From Fodinibacter sp963730365 (lineage in GTDB: Bacteria > Actinomycetota > Actinomycetes > Actinomycetales > Dermatophilaceae), in contig CAVSRM010000008.1 of NCBI GenBank assembly GCA_963730365.1, positions 620,001 to 684,000 of the forward strand: 64,000 nt of DNA. The letters run 5' to 3'. Both the position numbers and the translations under genes were made by a program. Below, in pieces: positions 1 to 7,734 of this stretch. The notes beneath the pieces are model-generated. The model ran no database searches. It was not told where the DNA came from and was given only the letters and a program-made list of their open reading frames with translations. Position 1 is the stretch's first letter; each line of letters begins with the position of its first letter.

Positions 1-525
1 AGCATGATGATCGCCGCCTGCGGGCCCTGGGCCCCGAGCGCCAGCAGGGTCGCGAACGCGCCGGAGAGGATCGCGCCGAGGTAGGGGATGTACGAGGTCA
101 CGAGGGTGACGACCGCGATGGCGAACGCGAGGGGCACGTCGAGCAGCACGGCAGCCAGCCCGATGAGGACGGAAGTCACCACGGCGCTGATCGTGAGCTC
201 GCGCAGTACGCCTGGTGGCCGACACGGCATCCTGCAGCACCGATCTGCCGGTCTCGCGGTCGAGGCCGACGTGGCCCCCGACCCAACCGACGATCCGACT
301 CCAGTCGTACAGGATGTAGAACAGCAGGAAGGCGGCGACGAACAGGCCGAGGACCAGGGACGCGACGCTGGAGAAGATCCCCGGCAGCAGGCTCGCCGCC
401 CCGCCGATCCAGGCGCCGACCGACTCGTCCGGCTGCGAGCGCAGGGCAGAGACGCTTGCGGGGGTCGAGCCCGTACGACTGCAACCAGGAGGTCAGGGCG
501 TCGAGGCCGGCCGTGAGCTCCCGCC
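1..525 (-). pseudogene. AI-2E family transporter, truncated and frameshifted
   Basis: The minus strand encodes the C-terminal half of an AI-2E family (PerM-like) membrane permease. From about 525 down to 210 one frame reads a region ending in LFYILYDWSRIVGWVGGHVG. After a shift near 205-210 another frame reads VVTSVLIGLAAVLLDVPLAF and then TSYIPYLGAILSG, the typical PYxGA signature of the family, before leaving the window at base 1. The family is about 350-400 residues; no N-terminal half is recognisable upstream of about 525, where coding-like sequence of another gene lies on the plus strand. The gene is therefore 5'-truncated and frameshifted as well as cut by the window edge. A base-calling error could explain the frameshift but not the missing N-terminus. 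Transport substrate unknown. Confidence 0.6.
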
Positions 526-540
526 GAGATCGTCGGGGCT

Positions 541-853
541 GCTGCGCGCGCCCGCTGGACCGGTTGGCCGCGCTGCTCGCGACCGGGGAGGGCCCGTGGC
601 GGCTCGCCTACCGGGAGATCGAGGACTGCACCGACCTCATCGTCGAGGTCGCCGGCACCGCACGGCTCCGGGCGCGGCGCCGGAGGTCGAGTGGGTGTCG
701 TTCCAGGAGCTGTCGGTCGACCAGCGCGCCGAGGGCATGGAGGAGACCACGGGGGAGCGCGCCGAGGGGGTCACGATGTCCACCGTCGTGCGCCCCCGCA
801 CCGTCGCGGAGCTCGTCGGCGACGCCGAGGCCGCCGACAGCCCGGTGCACTGA
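541..853 (+). pseudogene. 3' remnant of an unidentified gene, frameshifted
   Basis: Two plus-strand frames show the GC3-rich codon pattern of real genes here. The first (about 541-665) reads LDRLAALLATGEGPWRLAYR and ends near EDCTDLIVEVAGTA. The second (about 670-853) reads PEVEWVSFQELSVDQRAEGM and ends SPVH at a TGA. Together they look like the last about 100 residues of one protein with a one-base shift near 665-680. No start codon with a ribosome-binding site fits. I do not recognise the family. The fragment abuts the truncated AI-2E gene, suggesting a deletion that joined two decaying genes. Confidence 0.4.
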
Positions 854-865
854 CGCCGACCGGCA

Positions 866-871
866 TACGCT
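866..871 (+). promoter_or_regulatory. -10 hexamer TACGCT, leaderless promoter
   Basis: TACGCT ends six bases before the ATG at 878, with no Shine-Dalgarno sequence between, so transcription should begin at or next to the start codon. Confidence 0.5.
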
Positions 872-877
872 CGTCCC

Positions 878-1573
878 ATGAGCGACACGATCGACGTCCC
901 GACCCTCGACGGCCCGATGCCGGCCCAGGTGTGGCTGCCCGCGGCCGGCCGGGGACCCGGCATCCTGCTCCTCCAGGAGATCTTCGGCGTCAGCGCCTAC
1001 ATCCGTCGGCGGGCGCAGGACCTGGCCGCTCTCGGCTACGTCGTCGTCGCGCCGGAGGTGTTCTGGCGGCTGGGAGTCTCGGAGGTCGAGAACGGGCCCG
1101 GCATGCTCGACGAGGCGATGGGCCTGCTCGGCCGCCTCGACTGGGATGCCGCCGTGGCCGACTCGCTGGCCGCCCTCGACGTGCTCCGGTCCCGGCCCGA
1201 GGTCACCGGGACGATCGGGGTGGTCGGGTTCTGCTTCGGCGGCGGGCTGGGCTATGCCGTCGCGGCCGCCTCCCCGGCCGAGGCCCTCGTCTCGTTCTAC
1301 GGGTCGGCCCTGCCCGACCTCGTCACCGCCGTTCCCTCGGTGTCCACGCCGTCGCTCCACCACTTCGGTGAGGCCGACTCCTACATCCCGATGCCCGCGG
1401 TCGAGCGAGTCCGCGACTCGGTCTCCGCCGGTGGGCCGGTGGAGTTCCACACCTATCCGGGCGCGGACCACGCCTTCGACAACAGCGACTTCTTCGGCCA
1501 CCACCCCGAGGCGAGCGCCCTCGCGTGGCAGCGCACCGAGGAGTGGCTCGCGAGGAACCTGCCGGTCGACTGA
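878..1573 (+). CDS. Dienelactone hydrolase family protein
   Basis: A 231-residue alpha/beta hydrolase of the dienelactone hydrolase family, cytoplasmic. The nucleophile is a cysteine in the elbow GFCFGG (Cys119). Other expected residues are Glu34 in LLQEIFG, which holds the resting nucleophile in this family, Asp167 in GEADSYIP and His198 in GADHAF. Length is normal (about 230). Family members hydrolyse dienelactones or other small lactones and esters; no chlorocatechol genes are next to it, so the substrate is unknown. The ATG lies six bases after a TACGCT hexamer without a ribosome-binding site, consistent with a leaderless transcript. It converges on the MazG-like gene. Confidence 0.88.
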   Translation: MSDTIDVPTLDGPMPAQVWLPAAGRGPGILLLQEIFGVSAYIRRRAQDLAALGYVVVAPEVFWRLGVSEVENGPGMLDEAMGLLGRLDWDAAVADSLAALDVLRSRPEVTGTIGVVGFCFGGGLGYAVAAASPAEALVSFYGSALPDLVTAVPSVSTPSLHHFGEADSYIPMPAVERVRDSVSAGGPVEFHTYPGADHAFDNSDFFGHHPEASALAWQRTEEWLARNLPVD

Positions 1574-1618
1574 CCTCGAACACGGCGACCCGGCCGGCGC
1601 GACCGCCTGCCCGAGCGG

Positions 1619-1900
1619 TCAGGGGCACTCGCAGGGCGACGCCCCGCACCGGGGGCACCCACTCGCGTACCGCTCGACGGCCCTGGTGAGGTCGATGTCG
1701 ACCTGGTTGGCCAGCGACGCCACCCAGGCGAGCACGTCACCGAACTCGTGCTCGCGCTGCGCCGCAGTGCCCTTGCGCACCGCCTGGGCGAGCTCTCCCA
1801 CCTCCTCGGCGAGCCAGGCCACGGTGCTCGGCACCCCGCGGTCCCGGTCGCGTTCCCCGTAGGTGCGCTCGATGACGTGCTGGAGGGCGGCGAGGTCCAT
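1619..1900 (-). CDS. MazG-like nucleotide pyrophosphohydrolase
   Basis: A 93-residue all-alpha MazG-like NTP pyrophosphohydrolase, the family that removes aberrant nucleoside triphosphates. The core has WLAEEVGELAQAVRKG followed by EFGDVLAWVASLANQ, matching the EExxE...ExxD metal-binding pattern. The C-terminus ends CPRCGASPCECP, a Cys-rich knuckle that could bind zinc and is common in short actinobacterial members. A TTG nine bases upstream would add three residues, but the ATG at 1900 lies seven bases after a TAGGTT hexamer, so I start there as leaderless. Confidence 0.82.
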   Translation of the reverse strand: MDLAALQHVIERTYGERDRDRGVPSTVAWLAEEVGELAQAVRKGTAAQREHEFGDVLAWVASLANQVDIDLTRAVERYASGCPRCGASPCECP

Positions 1901-1907
1901 GGTCCGC

Positions 1908-1913
1908 AACCTA
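1908..1913 (-). promoter_or_regulatory. -10 hexamer TAGGTT, leaderless promoter
   Basis: Read on the minus strand, TAGGTT ends seven bases before the ATG of the MazG-like gene. No ribosome-binding site intervenes. Confidence 0.5.
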
Positions 1914-1942
1914 CCTCGCAGTCACTGTCTGGTCGGTTTCCC

Positions 1943-2608
1943 TCAGTTGAGGTCCGCACCGCCGGGGCTCGGCGGGGTCGGGAGGGCGCCGAAGCGCGAC
2001 ACGATGGCGCGTTCGCGGCGGATCAGCCCGATCACGCTGCGCAGCCGGGTTGCGGGGTCGGCACCGTCGAGCACCCGCTGACGGTCGACCGGGTCGAGGA
2101 CCATCCGCTCGACGATCCGGTAGGCGACCTGAACCAGGGGTGCCTCGATCTCCTCGCTCTCCGCGCCGACGGTCGACAGGTAGGCGGCGTGCTCGCGCAG
2201 GGCCGTCTCGGCCAGGCTCGCCACCGCAGGGTCGTCGGCCACCGGGGGCTCGGGGAGCCAGGTGACCAGGCCGGTCGTGTAGGGGGTGCCGGCCTCGGTG
2301 TCGATGCCGTCGAGGCGGAAGCGCCGAACGCCGGTCGCGACGAGGTGCACGACCGTCCCGATCGCCGAGTCCGCCAGGACCATGGCGTCGACCCTTGCCT
2401 CGCACCCGATCCCGTGCAGGTCACCGGCCGCGTCGACGCCGACCTCGTGCCCCCTGCGGATCAGCAGGACGCCGAACGTGCGGTCGTCCTCGTCCCGCTC
2501 GGCGAGGAGCCGCGCCAGCTCGAGGTAGCGCGGCTCGAAGAGCTGCAGCGGCAGCCGGGCGCCGGGCAGCAGGGCCGACCCCAGGGGGAACAGCGGCAGC
2601 GACGGCAT
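1943..2608 (-). CDS. LON peptidase substrate-binding domain protein
   Basis: A 221-residue protein made only of the LON N-terminal (LAN/PUA-like) domain. It opens with LPLFPLGSALLPG and FEPRYLEL, the classic start of this fold, and lacks the AAA+ and Ser/Lys protease domains of Lon. Such stand-alone domains are widespread in actinobacteria; binding of unfolded protein is assumed from Lon, not proven. The ATG lies five bases after TAGAGT with no ribosome-binding site. It is a single-gene unit between the antiporter and MazG-like genes, all on the minus strand. Confidence 0.85.
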   Translation of the reverse strand: MPSLPLFPLGSALLPGARLPLQLFEPRYLELARLLAERDEDDRTFGVLLIRRGHEVGVDAAGDLHGIGCEARVDAMVLADSAIGTVVHLVATGVRRFRLDGIDTEAGTPYTTGLVTWLPEPPVADDPAVASLAETALREHAAYLSTVGAESEEIEAPLVQVAYRIVERMVLDPVDRQRVLDGADPATRLRSVIGLIRRERAIVSRFGALPTPPSPGGADLN

Positions 2609-2613
2609 GCCTC

Positions 2614-2619
2614 ACTCTA
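2614..2619 (-). promoter_or_regulatory. -10 hexamer TAGAGT, leaderless promoter
   Basis: Minus-strand TAGAGT lies five bases before the ATG of the LON-domain gene; the 31-base gap to the antiporter gene holds nothing else visible. Confidence 0.45.
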
Positions 2620-2639
2620 GGCGTGGGCCCGGGCGGGCG

Positions 2640-3947
2640 TCAGCCCTTCGGGGCCGAGGTCGAACCTTTGCCGGCCGGGTCGGGCAGCAGCGGCGCCGCC
2701 CCCTCGAGGCCGGCCGCGGCGCGCGCGATGATCGGGCCGACGGTGAGCCCCTGCACGGTGATCGTGAAGAGCACCACGGCATACGTCGCCGTGAGGATCG
2801 CAGTGCGTTCCGACCCGGCGGGGAGCCCCAGCGCGAGGCTGATGGCGATGCCACCGCGCAGGCCTCCCCAGGTGAGCAGCCGCACCGTCCAGGGCCCGTA
2901 GCCGTCTCGCCGACGCACGAGCACCATGGGCAGCGCCACGGACACGAAGCGCGCCGCCAGGGTCACGGCGATGAGCACGAGGCTGCCCACCACGACCGGT
3001 CCGGAGCTGTGGGTGAGGAGCACGTCGAAGCCGATGAACGCGAAGAGCATGACGTTGAGCACCGAGTCGAGCGTCTCCCAGAAGCCCTCCACGTGGTGTC
3101 GGGTCTCGCCGTAGAAGGCGGTCTCCTTGCCCGCCGACATGACCATTCCGGCGACCACCATCGCGAGCGGCCCGGAGACACCGATCGCCACCGCCGCGGT
3201 GTAGCCGCCCACGACCATGGCCAGGGTGATGATCACCTCGACCACGTGGCCGTCGATGGTGCGGCACATCGTCCAGCCGAGCCAGCCGATGACGAGGCCG
3301 AATGCCATGCCCCCCAAGGCTTCCCGCACGAAGAGCAGCACGATGCTCCCGGCCCCCGGGTCGATCTCGGACCCGCCCAGTCCCAGCACACCCGCGATCA
3401 CCGCGAAGAGCACGACACCGACTCCGTCGTTGAACAGGCTCTCCCCGGCGATCAGCGTCCTCAGCCGCTCTGGCACCTTGGCGCGGCCCAGCAGGTCGAG
3501 GATCGCCACCGGGTCGGTGGGGCTGATGAGGGCGCCGAAGAGCAGACACCACAGCAGGGGCAGGTCGACCCCGACGAACCCGAAGACCAGCCACGCGCCG
3601 ACACCGACCAGCGCGGTGCTGATCAGCGTGCTGCCGATCGCGAGGGTGAGGATGCTCGTGCGCTGCCGCAGCAGGCGCCGAGCATCGAGGCTGAAGGCAC
3701 CGGCGAAGAGGAGGATCGAGAGGATGCCGGTGAGCACGAACTCGCTGAAGTCCAGGGTGACGAGGAGCCCCTCGGCCTGGTCGCGGATCCCGACCGACAC
3801 CCCGAGGGCGTCGAGCAGCAGGATGACGCCCGAGGCGAGCGCGCCGGCCAGCGTCACCCCGACGGTCGTGGGGATCCTGATGAAGCGTTCGTTGACCCAG
3901 GCGAGTGCTGCGGTGAGGGTGAGCAGCACCGCCACCGCGGTCACCAC
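2640..3947 (-). CDS. Cation:proton antiporter (CPA1-type)
   Basis: A 435-residue integral membrane protein with about 12 hydrophobic segments, of the monovalent cation/proton antiporter-1 family. Typical landmarks are FAGAFSLDARRLLRQR after the third or fourth segment, ALISPTDPVAIL and ESLFNDGVGVVLF, the last holding the paired Asn-Asp of electroneutral CPA1 exchangers. A late segment reads LLTWGGLRGGIAISLAL, also characteristic. It should exchange sodium or potassium for protons across the plasma membrane for pH and ion homeostasis. The start is a GTG (GTG GTG ACC). No long cytoplasmic tail (TrkA-C or CNMP) is present. Cation preference cannot be read from sequence. Confidence 0.85.
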   Translation of the reverse strand: MVTAVAVLLTLTAALAWVNERFIRIPTTVGVTLAGALASGVILLLDALGVSVGIRDQAEGLLVTLDFSEFVLTGILSILLFAGAFSLDARRLLRQRTSILTLAIGSTLISTALVGVGAWLVFGFVGVDLPLLWCLLFGALISPTDPVAILDLLGRAKVPERLRTLIAGESLFNDGVGVVLFAVIAGVLGLGGSEIDPGAGSIVLLFVREALGGMAFGLVIGWLGWTMCRTIDGHVVEVIITLAMVVGGYTAAVAIGVSGPLAMVVAGMVMSAGKETAFYGETRHHVEGFWETLDSVLNVMLFAFIGFDVLLTHSSGPVVVGSLVLIAVTLAARFVSVALPMVLVRRRDGYGPWTVRLLTWGGLRGGIAISLALGLPAGSERTAILTATYAVVLFTITVQGLTVGPIIARAAAGLEGAAPLLPDPAGKGSTSAPKG

Positions 3948-4254
3948 GGCATCCGCCGGTCCGGGCCGGTCGTAGGAGTCCCCAGCACGACGCCACTGTA
4001 TGCCGGTCGCAAGGCAGGCGCACCGCCTGCGAGCCCTCGTGGTCGGGCGCTGCAGCGGTGTGCCCTAGACTTGGTGACAGCGGCCCGCCCAGTTCTGCCT
4101 CGGGCCTGCTTCTTTGATGTCGATGCCTTCGTGACGACCGGCCTGGTCGGACCACGGCGCCGCGGCCCCAGAGCCCGCCCGGCAGAACATCGTTCGAGCC
4201 GCGGTCGACGACGACGTCGCAACGCAGGCTCCCCACTGCTTGGAGAACCTCTTC
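3948..4254. other. Intergenic region upstream of the RNA helicase
   Basis: About 300 bases between the divergent antiporter and RNA helicase genes. No supported gene or strong hairpin is seen; it must hold both promoters and leaves room for a 5' leader in front of the helicase, as often seen for cold-inducible DEAD-box genes (inference). Confidence 0.3.
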
Positions 4255-5811
4255 GTGTCCACCGACACCTTCGGCACGCTCGGCGTGCCCACCCCCCTCG
4301 TCGACGTGCTCGCCGCGAGCGGCATCACGACGCCCACCCCCATCCAGTCGGCGACGTTGCCCGACTCCCTCGCTGGCCGTGACGTCCTCGGGCGCGGCCG
4401 CACCGGCTCGGGCAAGACCATCGCGTTCCTGCTGCCGCTGCTGACCCGTCTCTCCCAAAGCGGAACTCGCCGCCAGCCGGGTCGACCGAGGGCCCTGATC
4501 CTCGCACCGACCCGTGAGCTTGCCACCCAGATCGACGAGGCGATGGCCCCCCTCGCGGCCCCGCTCGGCCTGACCTCACGCACCGTCTTCGGTGGCGTGG
4601 GCCAGAACCCCCAGGTCTCCGCGATCCGGCGCGGCGTCGACGTCATCGTCGCCTGCCCCGGCCGCCTCGAGGACCTGATCCAGCAGGGCCACGTGTCGCT
4701 CGGCTCGGTCGAGGTCACCGTCATCGACGAGGCCGACCACATGGCCGACCTGGGCTTCCTCCCGGCGGTCCGGCGCCTGCTCGACGCCACTCCCCAGCGC
4801 GGCCAGCGGATGCTCTTCTCCGCGACGCTCGACGCCGGCATCGGGGTCATCGTCAAGCGCTACCTACACGACCCCAAGACCCACGAGGCCGACTCCGCGC
4901 AGTCGCCCATCTCGACGATGTCGCACCACGTGCTGCACGTGACGCCCGACACCCACCTTCCCGTGCTCCTCGACCTCGTCGCCGCACCCGGTCGCACGGT
5001 GGTGTTCACCCGGACGAAGCACCGCGCGAAGAAGCTCTCGCGTCAGCTCAACGGCCAGGGTGTGCCCGCGGTCGAGCTGCACGGCAACCTCAGCCAGAAC
5101 GCCCGCACCCGCACGATGGACGCCTTCCACTCCGGTGAGGCGCGCACCCTCGTCGCCACCGACATCGCGGCCCGCGGCATCCACGTCGACGACGTCGCGC
5201 TCGTCATCCACGCCGACCCCCCGGTCGAACACAAGGCCTACCTGCACCGCTCCGGTCGCACCGCGCGGGCCGGCGCCTCCGGCACGGTCATCACCCTGAT
5301 GACCGACGACCAGGTGCGCGACGTGCGCGACCTCACTCGCAAGGCCGGTGTGCGCGCCACGACCACCCGGGTGACGCACACCCACCCCTTGCTCCGCGAG
5401 CTCGCTCCGGGCGAGCGGACCTTCGAGGGCGCGTTCACCCCGGCGGTCATCGCGGCGTCGTCCGGCTCGGGTCAGCGCTCGGGCAACGGCGGCGGGTCGC
5501 GTCAGCGCAGCGGTGGCGCCGGCAGCGGGTCACGCAGCGCGGGTGGCCGTGGCGGCTCGTCCGCGGGCCGATCCGCCTCCGGCTCAGGGCGCTCCGGTGC
5601 TGGCTCAGGTCGCTCGAGCTCCGGCGCAGGGCGCTCCGGCCAGACCACCTACACCTCGGAGTCCGCTCCGCGCCGCAGCGGACAGGGCCCGTCATCCGGC
5701 GGTCCGCGTCGTGGCGGCTCGGGCACCGGCCCGGCCCGTCAGAGCTCCGGGGGCCCGGCCCGCTCGGCGGCCTCCTTCTCGGAGTCCTCGAGCGGTCGCC
5801 GCTCCCGCTGA
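4255..5811 (+). CDS. DEAD-box ATP-dependent RNA helicase
   Basis: A DEAD-box RNA helicase of about 518 residues. In order: Q motif PTPIQSATLP, Walker A GRTGSGKT, motif Ia PTRELATQI, motif II with DEAD in VIDEADHMADLGF, motif III SAT, then the C-terminal RecA domain with TDIAARGIHV and HRSGRTARAG. Residues after about 400 form a Gly/Ser/Arg-rich tail (GSGRSGAGSGR-like), expected to bind RNA non-specifically. Such enzymes remodel structured RNA in cold shock, ribosome assembly and decay. A TTG at 4240 is in frame, but GGAGAA at 4241-4246 sits correctly for the GTG at 4255, so I prefer GTG. A hairpin follows the stop. Confidence 0.9.
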   Translation: MSTDTFGTLGVPTPLVDVLAASGITTPTPIQSATLPDSLAGRDVLGRGRTGSGKTIAFLLPLLTRLSQSGTRRQPGRPRALILAPTRELATQIDEAMAPLAAPLGLTSRTVFGGVGQNPQVSAIRRGVDVIVACPGRLEDLIQQGHVSLGSVEVTVIDEADHMADLGFLPAVRRLLDATPQRGQRMLFSATLDAGIGVIVKRYLHDPKTHEADSAQSPISTMSHHVLHVTPDTHLPVLLDLVAAPGRTVVFTRTKHRAKKLSRQLNGQGVPAVELHGNLSQNARTRTMDAFHSGEARTLVATDIAARGIHVDDVALVIHADPPVEHKAYLHRSGRTARAGASGTVITLMTDDQVRDVRDLTRKAGVRATTTRVTHTHPLLRELAPGERTFEGAFTPAVIAASSGSGQRSGNGGGSRQRSGGAGSGSRSAGGRGGSSAGRSASGSGRSGAGSGRSSSGAGRSGQTTYTSESAPRRSGQGPSSGGPRRGGSGTGPARQSSGGPARSAASFSESSSGRRSR

Positions 5812-5813
5812 CC

Positions 5814-5892
5814 ACTCGACCTATTGCGCTCAGCCCACGCCAGGGACAGCGAAATCGCTCCACGCGCGTGGCTGCAGGGCAATAGGTCGAGT
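5814..5892. terminator. Bidirectional hairpin, 14-bp perfect outer stem
   Basis: ACTCGACCTATTGC at 5814-5827 is exactly complementary to 5879-5892. Between them are a second imperfect stem (CAGCCCACGC against GCGTGGCTG) and an inner AGCG-AAAT-CGCT hairpin. It lies between the convergent helicase and PIG-L genes and probably stops transcription from both sides. Confidence 0.6.
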
Positions 5893-5921
5893 CAGGGAGG
5901 AGACCGAGGGCCCGCTCCGGC

Positions 5922-6749
5922 TCAGGTGGCCACGACCTCCAGGCGGTGCTCGGCCCCGGTGGGTCGTGGCTGGGCCTTGACGAGCCGATCGGTGTCGAGG
6001 AAGTCGGAACGCAGGTCCTCCGGCATCCCCTCGTACGGCGACACCTGGCTCGCGTGGAGGGCTATCGCCCGCTCCCGCAGCTCACGCACTCCGGTCGCGT
6101 CGAGCGTGGTGGTGACGTGGTCATCGGGGCGTCCGAGCCCGGCGTGGTCGAGGTCGAGGTGTCCCGACTCCGGCCGGATCTGCGCGATGCGGTCGAACCA
6201 GCGCTGCAGCAGCGGTCGGGGGATCGCCCAGTAGTACAGGGGAAGCGAGGGGCGGTCGCTGCACGCTGACGTCGTCGCCCGCCCGATGGCGACGTGGTCG
6301 CGGTGACCGTCACCGTGGTCGGGGTCGAGAGTGACGACCACCCCCGGCTCCACCTCGGCGAGGAGCGTGGCGACCTTGTCGTTCAGCTCTTCCGGGTCCG
6401 CGGCCACCAGCGTCCCGGGGGCCGGCTCGCCGTCCATCCCCGAGTCCTCGTAGTCCCAGACGACGAAGCGGCTCACACCCAGGAGGCTTCCCGCGGAGCG
6501 CAGCTCGGCCTCCCGAACCTCCGCGAGCGAGGCGTCGTCCGCCAGCCAGGCCGGTCGCTCGCCGGCGCCGCCACGGGTCGCGGAGCAGACGACGACCGGG
6601 TGCCCCGCGGCAGCCAGCCCGGCGATCACCGAGCCGGTTCCGAAGGTCTCGTCGTCGGGGTGAGCCACGACCACGAGCGCTGCGGGCAGCACCCCGTCCG
6701 GTGGCTGCTGGCGGGATGTCGCGTCGGGCGTGGTGGTCGCGTCGTCCAT
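5922..6749 (-). CDS. PIG-L family deacetylase
   Basis: A 275-residue zinc-dependent LmbE/PIG-L deacetylase. The N-terminal motif AHPDDET and the later GDGHRDH supply the His-Asp and His metal ligands and the catalytic Asp. Relatives include MshB (mycothiol), BshB (bacillithiol) and GlcNAc-PI deacetylases, which remove acetyl from N-acetylglucosamine-containing substrates. It lies 13 bases downstream of the NagA-like gene on the same strand, so the two may share a role in amino-sugar deacetylation (inference). The ATG at 6749 is chosen because a TAGGGT hexamer ends ten bases upstream and longer in-frame sequence is shadow of nagA. It could be MshB itself; sequence alone does not decide. Confidence 0.83.
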   Translation of the reverse strand: MDDATTTPDATSRQQPPDGVLPAALVVVAHPDDETFGTGSVIAGLAAAGHPVVVCSATRGGAGERPAWLADDASLAEVREAELRSAGSLLGVSRFVVWDYEDSGMDGEPAPGTLVAADPEELNDKVATLLAEVEPGVVVTLDPDHGDGHRDHVAIGRATTSACSDRPSLPLYYWAIPRPLLQRWFDRIAQIRPESGHLDLDHAGLGRPDDHVTTTLDATGVRELRERAIALHASQVSPYEGMPEDLRSDFLDTDRLVKAQPRPTGAEHRLEVVAT

Positions 6750-6762
6750 GGTGCCTGGCACC

Positions 6763-7683
6763 CTAACCGAGACCGAGGGCCCTCGCCGGGGTGATGCTCG
6801 CGGACCGTTCGGCGTCGGCCGGGTCGACCCCGGCGACCTCCACGGCCCAGCGCACGCAGTCGGCGAGCGTCGAGGTGCTGCCGGCGATCGCCCCGGTGTC
6901 GGTCGTCCGCGCGATGCCGTCGGTGACCTCCACGTCGAGGGACCCCAGCCGGTAGGTGCCGTCGCCCAGCCCGGTCGCCGCCATCGAGTCCGAGACCAGC
7001 GCCACGGCATCCGGCCCGATCGTCTCGAACACCATGCGCACGACCTCCGGCGCGACGTGCACCCCGTCGGTGATCAGCTCGACGATCGCCTCACCGCGCG
7101 CCGCCGCGGTGAGGGCCGCCGCGACGGGCCCTCCGCTCCGGTGGTGGAGCGGGGGCATGCCGTTGAAGAGGTGCGTCACGAGGGCTGGCCCGCCCTGGAG
7201 CCCCGCGACGTGGGCGAGCGTGCGCGCCACCAGCGCGGCGTCGGCCTCGGTGTGCCCGACGGCCGGCCGGATGCCGTGTGCCACGAGGGTGCGCACGAGT
7301 GCCTCACTCCCCTCCCGCTCGGGAGCGAAGGTGAGCTGGCGAATCGCGGCCGGGGCACCGGCGGAGGCGGCGACGTCGACCAGGGACTCCACCACGGCCG
7401 GGTCGGGATCGCGCAGCTGGGCCGCGTCGTGGGCGCCGCGGCGCGCCTGAGAGAGGAACGGACCCTCCAGGTGGATGCCGACGAGGGTTCCGTCCGCCAC
7501 GAGCGGCGCGAGCACCGCGACCCGCTCGCGCAGGTCGCCGTCGCCGGCCGACACCAGGCTCGCCACGAGTGACGCGACGCCTGCCTCACCGTGGTGTCGC
7601 ACCGCTCCCCGCGACCCGTCGCCGTCGAGCCCGAACTCCGCGCCGACGGCGCCGTGGCAGTGGATGTCGAGGAGGCCGCTCAC
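6763..7683 (-). CDS. nagA: N-acetylglucosamine-6-phosphate deacetylase, barrel-only form
   Basis: A 306-residue amidohydrolase matching the TIM-barrel of NagA, which converts GlcNAc-6-phosphate to glucosamine-6-phosphate and acetate. Visible ligands and catalytic residues: DIHCHG (His8, His10), HLEGPF (Glu73), GHTEAD (His144), HLFNGM (His171), DGVHV (His209) and the catalytic Asp232 in SDSMAATG. NagA proteins are usually about 370-400 residues because a beta-sandwich is built from both ends. Here the protein begins directly at the first barrel strand and stops at ITPARALGLG, so both halves are missing. The GTG at 7683 lies eight bases after TAGCGT, so the short N-terminus looks genuine. Substrate assignment is by family. 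Confidence 0.75.
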   Translation of the reverse strand: MSGLLDIHCHGAVGAEFGLDGDGSRGAVRHHGEAGVASLVASLVSAGDGDLRERVAVLAPLVADGTLVGIHLEGPFLSQARRGAHDAAQLRDPDPAVVESLVDVAASAGAPAAIRQLTFAPEREGSEALVRTLVAHGIRPAVGHTEADAALVARTLAHVAGLQGGPALVTHLFNGMPPLHHRSGGPVAAALTAAARGEAIVELITDGVHVAPEVVRMVFETIGPDAVALVSDSMAATGLGDGTYRLGSLDVEVTDGIARTTDTGAIAGSTSTLADCVRWAVEVAGVDPADAERSASITPARALGLG

Positions 7684-7691
7684 GTCGCAGG

Positions 7692-7697
7692 ACGCTA
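7692..7697 (-). promoter_or_regulatory. -10 hexamer TAGCGT, leaderless promoter of nagA
   Basis: Minus-strand TAGCGT ends eight bases before the GTG at 7683; no ribosome-binding site. It argues that the barrel-only NagA really starts there. Confidence 0.45.
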
Positions 7698-7721
7698 CCC
7701 GAGCCCCACAGGCCGACGGGT

Positions 7722-7727
7722 TACGGT
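7722..7727 (+). promoter_or_regulatory. -10 hexamer TACGGT, leaderless promoter
   Basis: TACGGT ends seven bases before the ATG at 7735. It is only 25 bases from the opposing nagA hexamer, so the two promoters are back to back. Confidence 0.45.
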
Positions 7728-7734
7728 CTGCCGC

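Noticed and set aside
2607..4458. Long frames on both strands around the antiporter gene
   Set aside because: They are shadows of the antiporter; no motif, no start signal, and repetitive His/Arg/Glu composition.
5922..7010. A longer N-terminus for the PIG-L deacetylase
   Set aside because: The added 87 residues are the out-of-frame shadow of nagA; the ATG at 6749 has its own upstream hexamer.
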